Below, one piece after another: positions 41,903 through 51,901 of a DNA stretch of 64,000 nt. This DNA is from Telopea speciosissima. Lineage: Eukaryota > Streptophyta > Magnoliopsida > Proteales > Proteaceae. Location of the stretch: the NCBI RefSeq assembly GCF_018873765.1, contig NC_057919.1, forward strand, positions 24,902,698-24,966,697. The letters run 5' to 3'. The stretch's first letter is position 1. Every line of letters starts with the position of its first letter. The translations under genes and the position numbers were made by a program. The notes under the pieces are model-generated. The model saw only the letters and a program-made list of their open reading frames with translations, made no database searches and was not told the DNA's origin.

Positions 41903-43941
41903 CACATGAAGGTTTCACATATGGGTTTGTGCCAGTATGTGTCCTTTTGTTTTCATAAATATCCTTCCATGGTGCTATTAAGAGTATTTAAAGGGGTACT
42001 TTTTTTTGTTAAACATTTAAAGGGTACTTGTAAAAGAAGAAAAAAACAGTTTTTATTTGGTGAAAAAAAAAAGTGTTATAACGAAATATATGTGAAAGAT
42101 CGTTAAACTCCATGTACGGGGAGCTTAATGTGACCGTTGTCTAGGGCTGCTTGTAAATATACGAGATATTGGAGGGTGTTTAAGCACGAGTAAGCTCTTA
42201 GCATTGTCCACTTTATTTACAAACTAACGCGTACGAAAGCCTTTCTTTGTCACTCAAAGACAGCTAAGATTCCATTTTCTGAAAAAAGGGATAAAGTGAC
42301 AGTAGTTTTAAGCGGTTTTTTTCCCAATTCTTTAAATATTTTGTTTTATTTTATCGCTAAAAGGTCGCAGTACGTACCCATAAATAAGCTTGACAGTACG
42401 TTTTTCAACTAATAACCGTTGATTTAATTCAATACAATCTCATCCGTTGAGCTACTTACCTGAGACCGGTTGCGACCATAATCTCTCCCCTGCCGCCTCT
42501 CCATCTCCACCCCGCCCTCTCACCTCTACCATCCCCCATCCCCGCAGCCCCTTTCCCAATGATTTTGATAGAGACGACTACATTGCAGGATTTGGAGTAA
42601 GCATCTGAAGCGCACTAGAATCCTCTTCCTCGTTCCTCTCTTCTTCGTCTATACTTTCTTCTGTAATATTGTCTCTTCCTATCTTCTCATTAAATTGTTC
42701 TCCTTACGGTTGGTTGCACATGGATTATTGTGTGATTTTTTATCTATGGAGGAGAAAAGGATCGTTCATTGTATTGTGGGAGGATACAGGGACAAAAGAT
42801 GAATAGAAAGGTGTACACTGCAGGATTAGTTCCAGTACCAACAATTTCCAACCAAAGCCGACCCTCAGGTAGCCGACGAGTAAGTCGATTCTGGTCTGCA
42901 ATCATTTTAACTGTTCACAGAACATACTCTTTGCTACTTCCGTGTTTCGCTCTCAGCGATCCCAATAGGGTAGTAAGTAAAGCAGATTGGATTTACCTTT
43001 GACAACCATTTACTGTAAGCAAAAAACAAATCTACCACTAATTCGCTATATTACGGTTTCAATTAATCCACAGACCAGGAGGAAGTTTTGTAACAGTTTC
43101 TAAAGCTACTAGTTCTGTCGTGCCATATAGACAATCCATTATGCAGTTGTTGCAATACTTCCTTTTCTAGTTTCTCTGTTCCTGTCCATCTCTTCTTATC
43201 TCGTCATTAAATTAATCACAGAAACCCATCAATTTCATCGTCTCATAACTTTCCCCTGCAAAGAGCTAGATCTGTCACCGAATTTCAGACAAAATTCCCC
43301 GGATTTCCAGCAAAGACCTCCACGGTCTTCAGATTCTGAAAAGACTGAAGGATAAAAACTCAGCTTTCACTTGTCTTCTCCCTCCCGCTAGGACTGACTT
43401 GGGTCTCTCTCTCTCTCTCTCTCTCTCTGTCTTTCCTCCCACTCTCTGTTTTTCTTTCTCCACTCTTCTGCCTAATCCCACCTACTTTTTTAGTTTTTCA
43501 CTTGCGACCACTACGACACAGATTTTGCAACTAATTTATTGATAATAAGTTTGAACCAAAGTTTCTCATTTCATTCGCATCTTTGCAGAGTCATCGTCTC
43601 TTTCTTCTCAAGTAACGACACCCTGTTCTATCATCAAAGCCGCTTCATAGTCACACTAATTTCATGGGGGGCGTTAGTTGAGAAGTGAGGCAACATGTTG
43701 TTACCGTAACAGTCGAGAGCCAGTTTCTATGAAAATTTAATCGATGGTGTAGATTAACTTTTTGCAAAATCTACGGCTATACTCAAAGATCGTGTGAATT
43801 AGGCGTATACTCGTACGTCCTGCGACCACCCACCCTTATTTTATTGATCAATGAAAAACATGCTTGTTTGGAGTATGACTGGTAGGTGAGTGGTGACGGA
43901 TCCAAACAGTTTTGTTAAAAAACAAGAAAAAAGAAATTTAT
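41903..43941. other. Gene-free stretch with a doubtful inverted-repeat element
   Basis: No exon is recognised. GGTCGCAGTACGTAC near 42365 and the complement of the sequence ending near 43828 (GGTCGCAGGACGTAC) match at 14 of 15 bases, so 42365-43828 may be another TIR element. No target duplication was seen and the repeats fade quickly. The interior is CT-rich (42480-42660 and 43370-43500, with (CT)n at 43405-43432). Short open frames here have no family signature. Confidence 0.35.
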
Positions 43942-44348
43942 GAGAAAATTACTTGGACACCCCCTGTACTATGACCATTTTGCTTACGATTACCAACGTT
44001 TGAAACAATTACTTGACATCCCCCGAGACCTGACGGTGTTAGTCTGCTGTTAGTGTTTAAATGGAAATGTCCATTTTACCTTTACGAGTTATTTAACTTA
44101 AACTTATGCAGTTAAATAACCAACTTACCCTCCTCCTTCTCCTTCCTCTCCTTTCTTCTTCTTCTTCCTGCAACTACAGTTCAACTGTAGAGGGAGGACC
44201 AAACCTCACCACCGTCACCATCAACGCATGATGGGTACATCGGAAGGGATTCTCGGTTTCTCGCCCTCTCTGCTCTTCTTCTTCTTCTTCTTCTCTCCTT
44301 TTTTTTTTTTTTCAATCGGTGGAACCCTAGAGGGAGTAGGGGTGGAGT

Positions 44349-44446
44349 AATAATCTCAGTTCATCTCACAGCAATAATCCACACATGCATCAATAATCTC
44401 AGTTCATCTCACAGCAATAATCCACACATGCATCAATAATCTCAGT
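44349..44446. repeat. 43-bp tandem repeat, 2.3 copies
   Basis: The unit starting AATAATCTCAGTTCATCTC occurs at 44349 and 44392 with no differences, and a partial third copy follows at 44435. A separate word CAATCGGTGGAACCC appears at about 44313 and 44470, on either side. Confidence 0.9.
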
Positions 44447-44845
44447 CCATTTGTAGAGGTCAAAATTTTCAATCGGTGGAACCCAACAGTCCATTTGTAA
44501 AGGTCAATCGATTGCAGAAATAATCTCAGAATGGCCAAAATCAAACTGCCATACTATCTACAGCCTGTGAACAGAAGGCTGGTTCCAAGATTTGTAAAGC
44601 TGTCATAGCCCAAGTGGCAGAGAACATATCTCTGAAGGCTGACTCTATTTGCCATATGTTGGTGCATATGGATGTAAGGGAAAACGAAAGATTTTCACAA
44701 CCAGGGTATTTGGGCATTTCACCTTGGTTCCATTCTCTTTCAAATTGAGGAGGGGGAAGGGGGAAGATTAAGACACCAGATCAAAATGGACAATTAAATA
44801 AGGAAGCAAAGTAATTTCCATCACAAACCCATAACTGACCATACC

Positions 44846-45420
44846 ATGCTCAAAGAATCTGTTCTCTTGTTGCAGAAAATACCATCAATAAGAGAGAACG
44901 AAGAAGAGGAAGATTTAGGGAAAAGGATTTGGATCGAATCAAAACTGTTATGGCACATCGTTGATCCAGCCATCTTCAGCCGTGTCTCCTCCTACTCCAT
45001 GAATGTCATCACCCAAGCTTTCGCTGGCCATCTTGGTGATCTCGAGCTCGCTTCCCTCTCCATCGCCAATAATGTCATTGTTGGCTTCAATTACGGTCTC
45101 TTGGTACTTAATCTTCTCTACTCTGCTACACTTTCTAATCTTTTAATTGAATGTTCATTGCAATCTCTGTTCTGGGTTTTGTTTGTTTTTTTGTAGATTT
45201 ATTAGTTAGGAATGGCTAGTGCATTGGAGACACTATGTGGTCAGGCATTTGGAGCCAAGAAATTCCATATGTTGGGAATCTATATGCATAGATTAGGGAT
45301 TGTTCTGTTTCTCTGCTCTGTTCTACTTCTACCCATGTACGTATTTGCTATTCCTGTTCTGAAATGGATGGGGCAACCGGAGGATGTGGCGAAGCAGTCA
45401 GGTATGGTGGTGCTCTGGCT
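44846..45420 (+). pseudogene. MATE (DETOXIFICATION) transporter fragment, exons 1-2
   Basis: ATG 44846 opens a frame with KRIWIESKLLWHIVDPAIFS, RVSSYSMNVITQAFAGHLGD and LELASLSIANNVIVGFNYGL. This is the first helix and start of the second of a plant MATE proton antiporter. The exon ends at 45103 before GTACTT. The second exon begins at 45210 (after TTAG) and reads MASALETLCGQAFGAKKFHM through VLKWMGQPEDVAKQSGMVVL. Joining leaves two bases before ATG where three are needed, so the frame is broken. After about 45420 similarity stops; the other ten helices are absent. Retention of the intron shows capture at the DNA level, inside the inverted-repeat element at 43942-45808. Confidence 0.8.
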
Positions 45421-46104
45421 CAAATTAAAATTTTTTTTTGTACTTGAATCGGTCATGAAAGAGATTTATTAGGGTTTAAATCTGAAATCGATTAAGGGTT
45501 TTGGGTTATTTTGATTTGAAATTTGTTTAAGAAAATAGATTTTTTTCCTGAAACCGATTAGGGTTTGAATATGAAATTGGGTTGTAGGAAGAAGGAGGAG
45601 GAAGAGGGTAAAAGGGGTCACTTCACTACCTTTTAAGGGTAGTTTAGGCATTACAAAAAATTTAACTGATGACATCATCACTAAACTAACGGACATGACT
45701 TACTTGAAAGAAATGGTAAACTGCAAGGGGTGTTCAAGTAATTGTTTCAAACGTTGTGGAGACTAAGTAATTAGGCCATAGTACAAGGAGTGTCCAAGTA
45801 ATTTTCTCTTTTGGGTGCTAGGCCCACCTTGGAGTGAGAGAGGGACCCACAAGGGTCAGCAAAGCTGCCTAGAATGAAAGCCGGCGAGGACGACGGTTGT
45901 GGAAGCATGGTGATTTTTTATGTGTTTAATGGGGTTCGGTCGATCTAGTATATGGATGCTAGATTGGGCCAGTTTAGTATGGGATAGGTTAAATGGCTTG
46001 ATTTAACGCGTTCCATCAACTTTGGAGCTTCTGGCGTAATACATTGTCCGTAATTTCTCTTTAATACACCTATTCGAGTATCCAGATTTGCCTTCAATCT
46101 ACCC

Positions 46105-46464
46105 TCAATCGGCAAGATTGCCTACATCCACGGTGAGATGAGATCTGTTTCACTATCAATGAAGAATAGGGTTACAACACTTCTCTCAGATTTCGTTACA
46201 GAGAAAGAACCATTGATACATATTTATAGCGAAATCCTATACATGAATTTTCCGAAATACCCATATAGTCCTTAAAAAAAAATTCTTCAGGGCTCCCGCC
46301 CCTAAACCCCCCACATGGACCCGCTAATTTGTTGAAGTCTTGCCAGAACAGTTAATTAACGCACAAGTGGGCTGATTCCTCCAAGCCTTGAGGGCTACGA
46401 CCCTTCAGAATCAATCCACAAACCAAACAACGGAATACAAGACATCGTACCCCCAACACTCCCT
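46105..46464 (-). mobile_element. Copia-type LTR remnant, probable solo or truncated
   Basis: On the minus strand a polypurine run TTGAGGGAG (about 46465-46473) is followed by TGTTGGGGGTACGATG, which looks like an LTR start. Further along are a TATA-like CTATAAATATG (about 46228), CTCTGTAACG and GATCTCATCTCACCGTGGAT near the end, all familiar features of plant copia LTRs. The sequence right of 46473 may be the last bases of the internal region. No second LTR was found in the window. Confidence 0.5.
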
Positions 46465-46479
46465 CAATATAATGTGCAT

Positions 46480-47022
46480 CATCGATAGTTACTGGTGTTG
46501 GGTGTCAAAACTTCCGGGTGGCTAGGGACTCTGATTTGCCTTTTGGTTCCTGATGTGTATTTAGGGATGTAATATTCTATTCCTTTCAGTTTCTATTGAG
46601 ACAAGTTTAATTATGAAAAACAGTACGAGTTTGCAAGGTCAAAAAGCTTGAGTTTTGATACAAGATATAACCATTCAAATCCAATTCCAAACTTTAGAAT
46701 GCAGTCATACATGACAAGGGAATTTTCATAATAATACACAAATAGATACTACATTAATGAAAATAAGGGATTGAAACTCAAGCCCCCAAAATATCGAAGC
46801 TAATACAAACCACACAAACTGGAAACTCAAAAAAATTTGAGCCACCTAATAATTAAGGTGCCAAGAAACCAGCAAAAACAGGTTCCAGCAACCTCAATAA
46901 TGAAGTAAAAACTCCAGCAAGAAATATTCATATGTACCAATCCCTTGATTTCTTCTCTTTTAAAATATGGAATCTAGTAATTCCCCAATACAATAAGTGG
47001 AAATGAATAGCAAAGTGGGTTT
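46480..47022. other. Downstream flank of the proline-rich gene, no gene seen
   Basis: AT-rich, no exon recognised. The part nearest 47022 probably includes the 3' UTR of the minus-strand proline-rich protein gene. Confidence 0.4.
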
Positions 47023-47484
47023 CTAAGGGCTAGTGGTTGCAGGTGGTGGGGAGAGAAAAGGGATTGTGGTAGGGATGGAAGGAATTGTTGTTGGGATAGT
47101 GGACAATGGAGGCAGAGCAACCTTTGGAATTGTGGGTATGGTGGGCATTGAAGGCATTGGTGGCAATGTGGGCTTCGGCAAAGAAGAAGGTATCTGGGTA
47201 CTTGGAAGGGGTGGCATTGTGGTGGGTATTGGCATATAGGGAATAGTAGGCAAAGGAGGCACCTGGGTTGTCGGCATTGGTGGTAATGTTGCCTGAGGAA
47301 ATGTCGGCATTGCCGGCAATGGAGGCAGTGTAGCCTGAGGCAAGGTTGGTATGGTGGGGAGAGGCAGAACAGGGGGTGGAGCTGCTGTATCCAGTAGACG
47401 GCGAGCCGCTGTGCTTGTACTGATGCTTGATAATGACAGGGCCACGATCAAATACAGAAGGAAGGAGTATCTTGAAGCAGCCAT
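47023..47484 (-). CDS. Secreted proline-rich cell-wall-type protein
   Basis: A 153-residue single-exon protein. The start at 47484 is chosen because it gives a clean signal peptide (MAASRYSFLLYLIVALSLSS, cleavage likely near STSTAA). An upstream in-frame ATG would add a less typical leader. After ARRLLDTAAPPP the protein is a low-complexity Pro/Thr/Met/Leu array built from units such as TLPPLPAMPTFPQ, TLPPMPTTQV and TIPTIPKVALPP, so proline recurs about every third residue. It resembles PELPK-like and other proline-rich wall proteins, but no family is certain and there is no Ser-Pro4 extensin motif. It should be secreted to the wall. The frame is uninterrupted, with a TATA box upstream. Confidence 0.8.
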   Translation of the reverse strand: MAASRYSFLLYLIVALSLSSISTSTAARRLLDTAAPPPVLPLPTIPTLPQATLPPLPAMPTFPQATLPPMPTTQVPPLPTIPYMPIPTTMPPLPSTQIPSSLPKPTLPPMPSMPTIPTIPKVALPPLSTIPTTIPSIPTTIPFLSPPPATTSP

Positions 47485-47583
47485 GGTTGGAAGATAAGAG
47501 ATGCAAATTAAAACCAAGCTAGAAAATTCGTCTAGAAGATTTGACGATTTTCTCTGAGATGAAGAATGGTAACAGATGATGGG

Positions 47584-47590
47584 TTTTTAT
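47584..47590 (-). promoter_or_regulatory. TATA box of the proline-rich gene
   Basis: The minus strand reads TATAAAA (in CATCTATAAAAACCC) about 100 bp upstream of the ATG at 47484. This predicts transcription start near 47555 and a 5' UTR of about 70 bases. Confidence 0.6.
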
Positions 47591-47794
47591 AGATGACTAT
47601 AAACATTGAAGGAACCAATGGGAACTGGAAGAAACATGGAGTTGAGTTTGTTGAGATGGGGTTGAGAGCAGTGGAAAGAAGTAGTTGTTTGTTTACCTTC
47701 TCAGACACAGCTTTAGCAAAGGTCAAATAGGAACTTCTGGAGTTGGAAAGCTAACTCAAAACTTCAACCTATAGCTAAGTGCTATAGTCTAGGG

Positions 47795-47914
47795 TTGTGT
47801 TTGGTAAGCTCTTTCGCGATAGATGCTTGGTTTAGAATGCATTATAGAGAAAATTTGAATTTAAAAATGCATTCTAGACTCAAAATCTATTCCGAAAATA
47901 CATACCAAACACAA
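47795..47914. mobile_element. MITE, about 120 bp
   Basis: TTGTGTTTGGTA at the left and TACCAAACACAA at the right are exact 12-bp inverted repeats. The interior is AT-rich and partly palindromic (GAATGCATT..AATGCATTC). The target duplication is uncertain. It lies about 310 bp upstream of the proline-rich gene's ATG, so it could sit in its promoter. Confidence 0.7.
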
Positions 47915-49551
47915 AGTAGGTATTTGGCTTAGAAGTATATAAGAAGAAACAACATATAAATATATGCAAAAGTTCTTTCTATGACCCATATTGGAAGGCT
48001 TTTATGTCATCTACTTGATTATGCCATGTGGCAGGTATGGAGATTCTAATCGATGGATCGATAGGGTATGGCTGTGGTGTACTTAATTGTGTTATGAGGA
48101 ATGGCGTGCAGATTTCGACCGCTTGATAAATAGGGTATGGTTTAGATCAGCATGTTTTAAACTTCAAACCCAAATTCAATTATCTATTTTCAATGGGAAG
48201 CGGATGGGGAAATGACCAGAGGTACGGCTGTCAGATTGAAAAAACAGGAAAAAATAAAAAAGAAGAAAATTTTAATATAAAATGTAATTTATAAAGAAAT
48301 TTTACAACGAAGCAAATATAGACGCAAATAAAGACTTTTTAGTTATATCATATACAAAAGCTATGTTTTGTTCTTGTATGTAAATATTGGGAAAAAGGTT
48401 CTCTGAGCCGCCTGGTAGGGTACATTAGCAACCTCAGTGATATCTCTCCTCCTCACATAAAATGACTTTGTTGCCCTCCAATGTATGACACTATTTTGTC
48501 ACACCTCATTGGTGCGCTCATCTATCTTGCTTGTCAAAGAACCCTCTCCCATAAATATTTTACGAGAAAAATATCCTCACGCAGGCAGTGTGGGGATGCT
48601 TTTCCCAGACAATCTCACATTCTAACCACATGGGCCTTGCAGTGATACACTCTCTCCTCTCTGAAAATATGTGCCCCTAATTATGAAAGTGTTTTCCACG
48701 TGATTAGTGTTGCTTAGGAGAACACCCCCCCCCCCAAATACAAGCAGAATGGGAAACCCTTGGCTAAGGCAAAAGATCCCCACACCTACAATGTTGGGTT
48801 GCTTTTCCACAATCTCTCAAATCTTGGACATATGGCCTTGCACTGACATTCTCTCTCCTCCCTACCATGTGATCTCTTGTTCACGAAATTGTTTCCCAGA
48901 TGTGGCGTGGGAGATCCTTCCCACATTGCTGGTTCGGGGAATCCTCCCATAAGGGATTTTTTTATTGGCACCCCTCAAGGTGACAAATAATTTGTAACCT
49001 TACTTTTTTTTTTTTTTTCCTTTTGGTATGACAAATTTTTTCCAATGAGGGTAAAAATATCATTTGACAAGCATACTCAAAAAATGTATATGGCAATGAC
49101 ACGTTTTGATGATGAGATAATGATATGTCACTTTCAACTTAATTTTTAAAAACTCTTTTATACCCCTATCTTAAAAGCCTTTTGAGAATAAGAAAATGGA
49201 CAATTAAAAGGAGATGTCAAGTTCTAAATATGCCTTTAATGTTATTTAATATTGAATCACCATTCACAAACGTTCCGACACATGTGCCCATTTTCAAAGA
49301 TTTCAATTAATTTTTGTTCACTTTTTCACAATTTACGGCATGAGGGACATTTTGGTTATTTTGTAATAATTGAGCCTAGTTTCAGTTTTGTGTTGTTAGG
49401 ATTCTCCCTTTTTGGCATTAGAAAAACTTAGGAATCATTTCCAATGGTTTCTTGCATCATAGGCCATCCCATGCATACATGCATTTTTTACCAAGTAAGG
49501 GTATTCTGGTAAATTTACCATTTTTCATTGTTTGATCTATGTGATCACTTT

Positions 49552-49554
<3 letters not shown>
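47915..49554. other. Gene-free stretch with a diverged duplication
   Basis: No exon recognised. 48594-48700 and 48798-48910 share GCTTTTCC..ACAATCTC, CATGGGCCTTGCA/CATATGGCCTTGCA and CTCTCTCCTC words in the same order, an old direct duplication of about 100 bp. A C-run lies at 48725-48735 and a T-run at 49003-49018. Confidence 0.4.

Positions 49555-49601
<47 letters not shown>
49555..49601. repeat. (AT)n microsatellite, 47 bp
   Basis: Uninterrupted alternating A and T. It lies about 0.25 kb from the outer end of the endogenous pararetrovirus; such simple AT tracts are common neighbours of integrated caulimovirids. Confidence 0.95.
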
Positions 49602-49602
<1 letters not shown>

Positions 49603-49849
49603 TAAGTAGAAAACGAAAGGATCTAACTATATTGTGCTTCAGTGTGTGATGAACATCAAAGAAAAGCAAGCGGAAAATAAAATAAACTTGTGTGTGTGCT
49701 TAGCAGGTGCTGCTGATCCAAGAATGGACCCTTTGTCACACTCAGAGGGGGTGACCCTCAGAGATCCACCGATTTGCAGGTGGTCTTCTGTTGTCCTTTG
49801 AAGGCGGCTGAGCCGGCAAAATAAAGAAGATGACATATTTGAAAAGTAA

Positions 49850-50635
49850 ATTTGAAATTTATATTAATGGAGAGATCTTGGATTACAGATGTAAGCTTGG
49901 AATAAGGACTTGAAATGGACTTGGATACAAGTAAGGTTGCCGGAAAGGTTTACTTACAAGTACGTTTGAAGACTTGGAAGCTTGAGATAAAAGCTTCGAA
50001 CTTGGACGAACACTTGAACTTGTATATAGGACTTGAACTTTGAATTACAATAATTGAAATAAAATTAAAAACTTGGAAGAACTACTTAGTTCTTTTGATG
50101 TTTGAAGTTGGGAGAGAGTTGCAAAGTGATTCTCTTCTCTTCTCCGAAAACTTCCTCCTCCCTCGAATGAGATCCAAGCTGGTCTTTTAAAGGCGGAGAG
50201 GATCTTTGGATGAGGCTCCAGGCTGGCCATGGTCACGTGAAGAGGCATCTTTACTTTTGACAAAACGGTCTTCTTTTTCTGAAAAGATGGCCGGCTACGA
50301 CAGTGAATCGTGAATCACGAGCTTGCTTTCTTGACTTTGGAGGCGAGTGGGGCAGAGTGCATTGAAAGAAGTTTTGTCTTGGAGTAGTCTTGGATAATAG
50401 TGGGGACATGTGGCATTTCATGTCTGGGGGACAGACTGTTTTCCACATTGTGCTCGCACTGTTTGAACTCAATTATTTAATTGCCGAGTTGTGGCAATAG
50501 TATGATAGGAATCATCCTTACGTCACACCAACGTAGATATCCTTTTCCCAAACAGGTTGCCCGGATAGTCCTTTAGCTAGGATCCACGACCCGGGTCCAC
50601 GGGATTTTGAAATAGGGTTTTTTATTTTTTATTTT
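49850..50635 (-). promoter_or_regulatory. Probable viral intergenic/promoter region
   Basis: Non-coding DNA downstream of the last viral ORF. Read on the minus strand it has a TTTAAAAGACC core (about 50185-50195) followed by pyrimidine-rich sequence, the position where caulimovirids keep their full-length-transcript promoter. Repeated ACTTGGA/GACTTGG words at 49890-50040 are AG/T-rich. The boundary with host DNA is not sharp. Confidence 0.4.
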
Positions 50636-51901
50636 TTATATGGGGGTCCTCCTTGATTTGCCGCGTCCTCTGCCGCGGCCCCTGTTTGTGGAAAGGGCTG
50701 AGGAGACTGACTCTGCCTGTTGGGTGAGCAAGTCCTCATGGTCATCGAGGTCTTGGGTAAATTGTCCCTCATGAAGATGGTGGGACAAGGAGTCCATGCT
50801 GAACCTTTCTTCTTCTTCATCTTTCTCGCTGGCTGGGCCGAGTCGAGCAAGTTCTTCTTTGAGTTGTTTCCATCTGAGGCGGATTTGTTCACTTGATCCC
50901 TGGGAGTGGGTTACTCTTGGGATGGGCTTTAGCCCTGTGATGGCTTTGATGATTTTGTATGTGGTGCAGTGGGTAATATTACATCCATCCCACCATTTGA
51001 CATAGAAGATCCTTGCCAGAACTGGCAGGGTTATTTCATGGGTTTCTAAATGCTGGACTTGGTACTCCCAGTACATAATCCAAGCCAGGTGGCATTGTAG
51101 GAAGAACCTAAACAGGTCTGCTTGTCCTGGGATCTTTTGGGTGATCTCACAAAACTTGGTGAAGACTTCTACAAGAGAAGGGGGGAGAACTTCTTCTATT
51201 GGCCCGTATGTGTGCCACCATTTGGAGAACCAATTTGGGATGCTGCTTTTGAACTTATAGTCGAAACAGAAGAACCATGAATGTCTTCTTTTTGTATTTT
51301 GCCAAAGGAAGGCGTGATGCCAGGCATCCACGTAATCGAAATAATTGTATCCTTTGGGATTGTAGATTTGAGAAAAATCTTTGTGGTGTAGGGGAGTCAT
51401 TCCCCATTCTTCAGCATTGATGATTTTGAGAATAGTGACCGTGGAGTGGGTCACAAGAGTCTTGTCTTCTTTGTCGAAGTTTTGCTTGATCCTGAAGGAG
51501 TCAGTATCTACGAGGATGAATTCGTAGAATTCTTGAGACTTCATAGGGTTTGGAGAGTAGAATTGCCAATCTTGGTAGAAAACCCTCTTGGCAACATCCG
51601 AAGCAGAGGTACATTTTTTAGTATAAAAGTCCTCTAAGATGAGGAGGTTTTGGAAGATACCTTTATTTATGTACTGACTTTTGGGCTTGGTTGTTTGTTG
51701 GCTGGGCCTTTGAGAGGGGAAATTAGCCACTGATTGGGAGGAACTTGGTTTGATGATTGTTTGAGATGTCCCTACAACAACATGAGAAAATGGGGCAATT
51801 GATGTGCTTTGGGAGGAGCTTGCTATTTGTTTTGGTGGGGTCTTGGCATAAGCAGCTTTTGTTTTGACTTTTGAAAGGGGGTTGTCTTCTTTGGGAGGCA
51901 T
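50636..51901 (-). CDS. Pararetrovirus second ORF, C-terminal protein of unknown function
   Basis: An open frame of 421 residues from ATG 51901 to the stop at 50636. It is also open upstream, so it runs on from the RNase H tail without a stop (507 codons in all). It could be a fused C-terminal domain or a separate overlapping ORF; the ATG context MPPKEDNPLSK suggests a separate start. It begins with a Ser/Gln/Pro-rich linker, continues into a Trp- and aromatic-rich globular region (DWQFYSPNPMKS, WHHAFLWQNTKRRHSWFF, NWFSKWWHTYG) and ends in an acidic stretch and an RGRGRGRGK-type tail. No enzyme motif was recognised. It is the only uninterrupted long viral ORF in the locus besides the movement-protein region. 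Confidence 0.6.
   Translation of the reverse strand: MPPKEDNPLSKVKTKAAYAKTPPKQIASSSQSTSIAPFSHVVVGTSQTIIKPSSSQSVANFPSQRPSQQTTKPKSQYINKGIFQNLLILEDFYTKKCTSASDVAKRVFYQDWQFYSPNPMKSQEFYEFILVDTDSFRIKQNFDKEDKTLVTHSTVTILKIINAEEWGMTPLHHKDFSQIYNPKGYNYFDYVDAWHHAFLWQNTKRRHSWFFCFDYKFKSSIPNWFSKWWHTYGPIEEVLPPSLVEVFTKFCEITQKIPGQADLFRFFLQCHLAWIMYWEYQVQHLETHEITLPVLARIFYVKWWDGCNITHCTTYKIIKAITGLKPIPRVTHSQGSSEQIRLRWKQLKEELARLGPASEKDEEEERFSMDSLSHHLHEGQFTQDLDDHEDLLTQQAESVSSALSTNRGRGRGRGKSRRTPI

Larger units (their letters stand above)
43942..45808. mobile_element. Pack-MULE-like element carrying a MATE transporter fragment
   Basis: GAGAAAATTACTTGGACAC at 43942 is matched by the complement of the right end at 45808. 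The pairing includes ACGTTTGAAACAATTACTTG on both arms, giving inverted repeats of about 95 bp with weaker extension to about 170 bp. No transposase is present. The interior holds a MATE gene fragment with its intron and a 43-bp tandem repeat. The flanking 9-mers (GAAATTTAT and TTTTGGGTG) do not match, so the superfamily call rests on terminal form, similarity to the 8067-10841 element and gene capture. Confidence 0.6.

Noticed and set aside
42365..43828. A further Mutator-like element
   Set aside because: Only the first 15 bases of the inverted repeats agree and no target duplication was seen; kept only as a remark in the gene-free entry.
49690..49760. A TTGGATCAGCAGCAC word on the minus strand, resembling a Met-tRNA primer-binding site for the pararetrovirus
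   Set aside because: It needs a one-base gap and further mismatches to fit TGGTATCAGAGC, and its position relative to the leader is uncertain.
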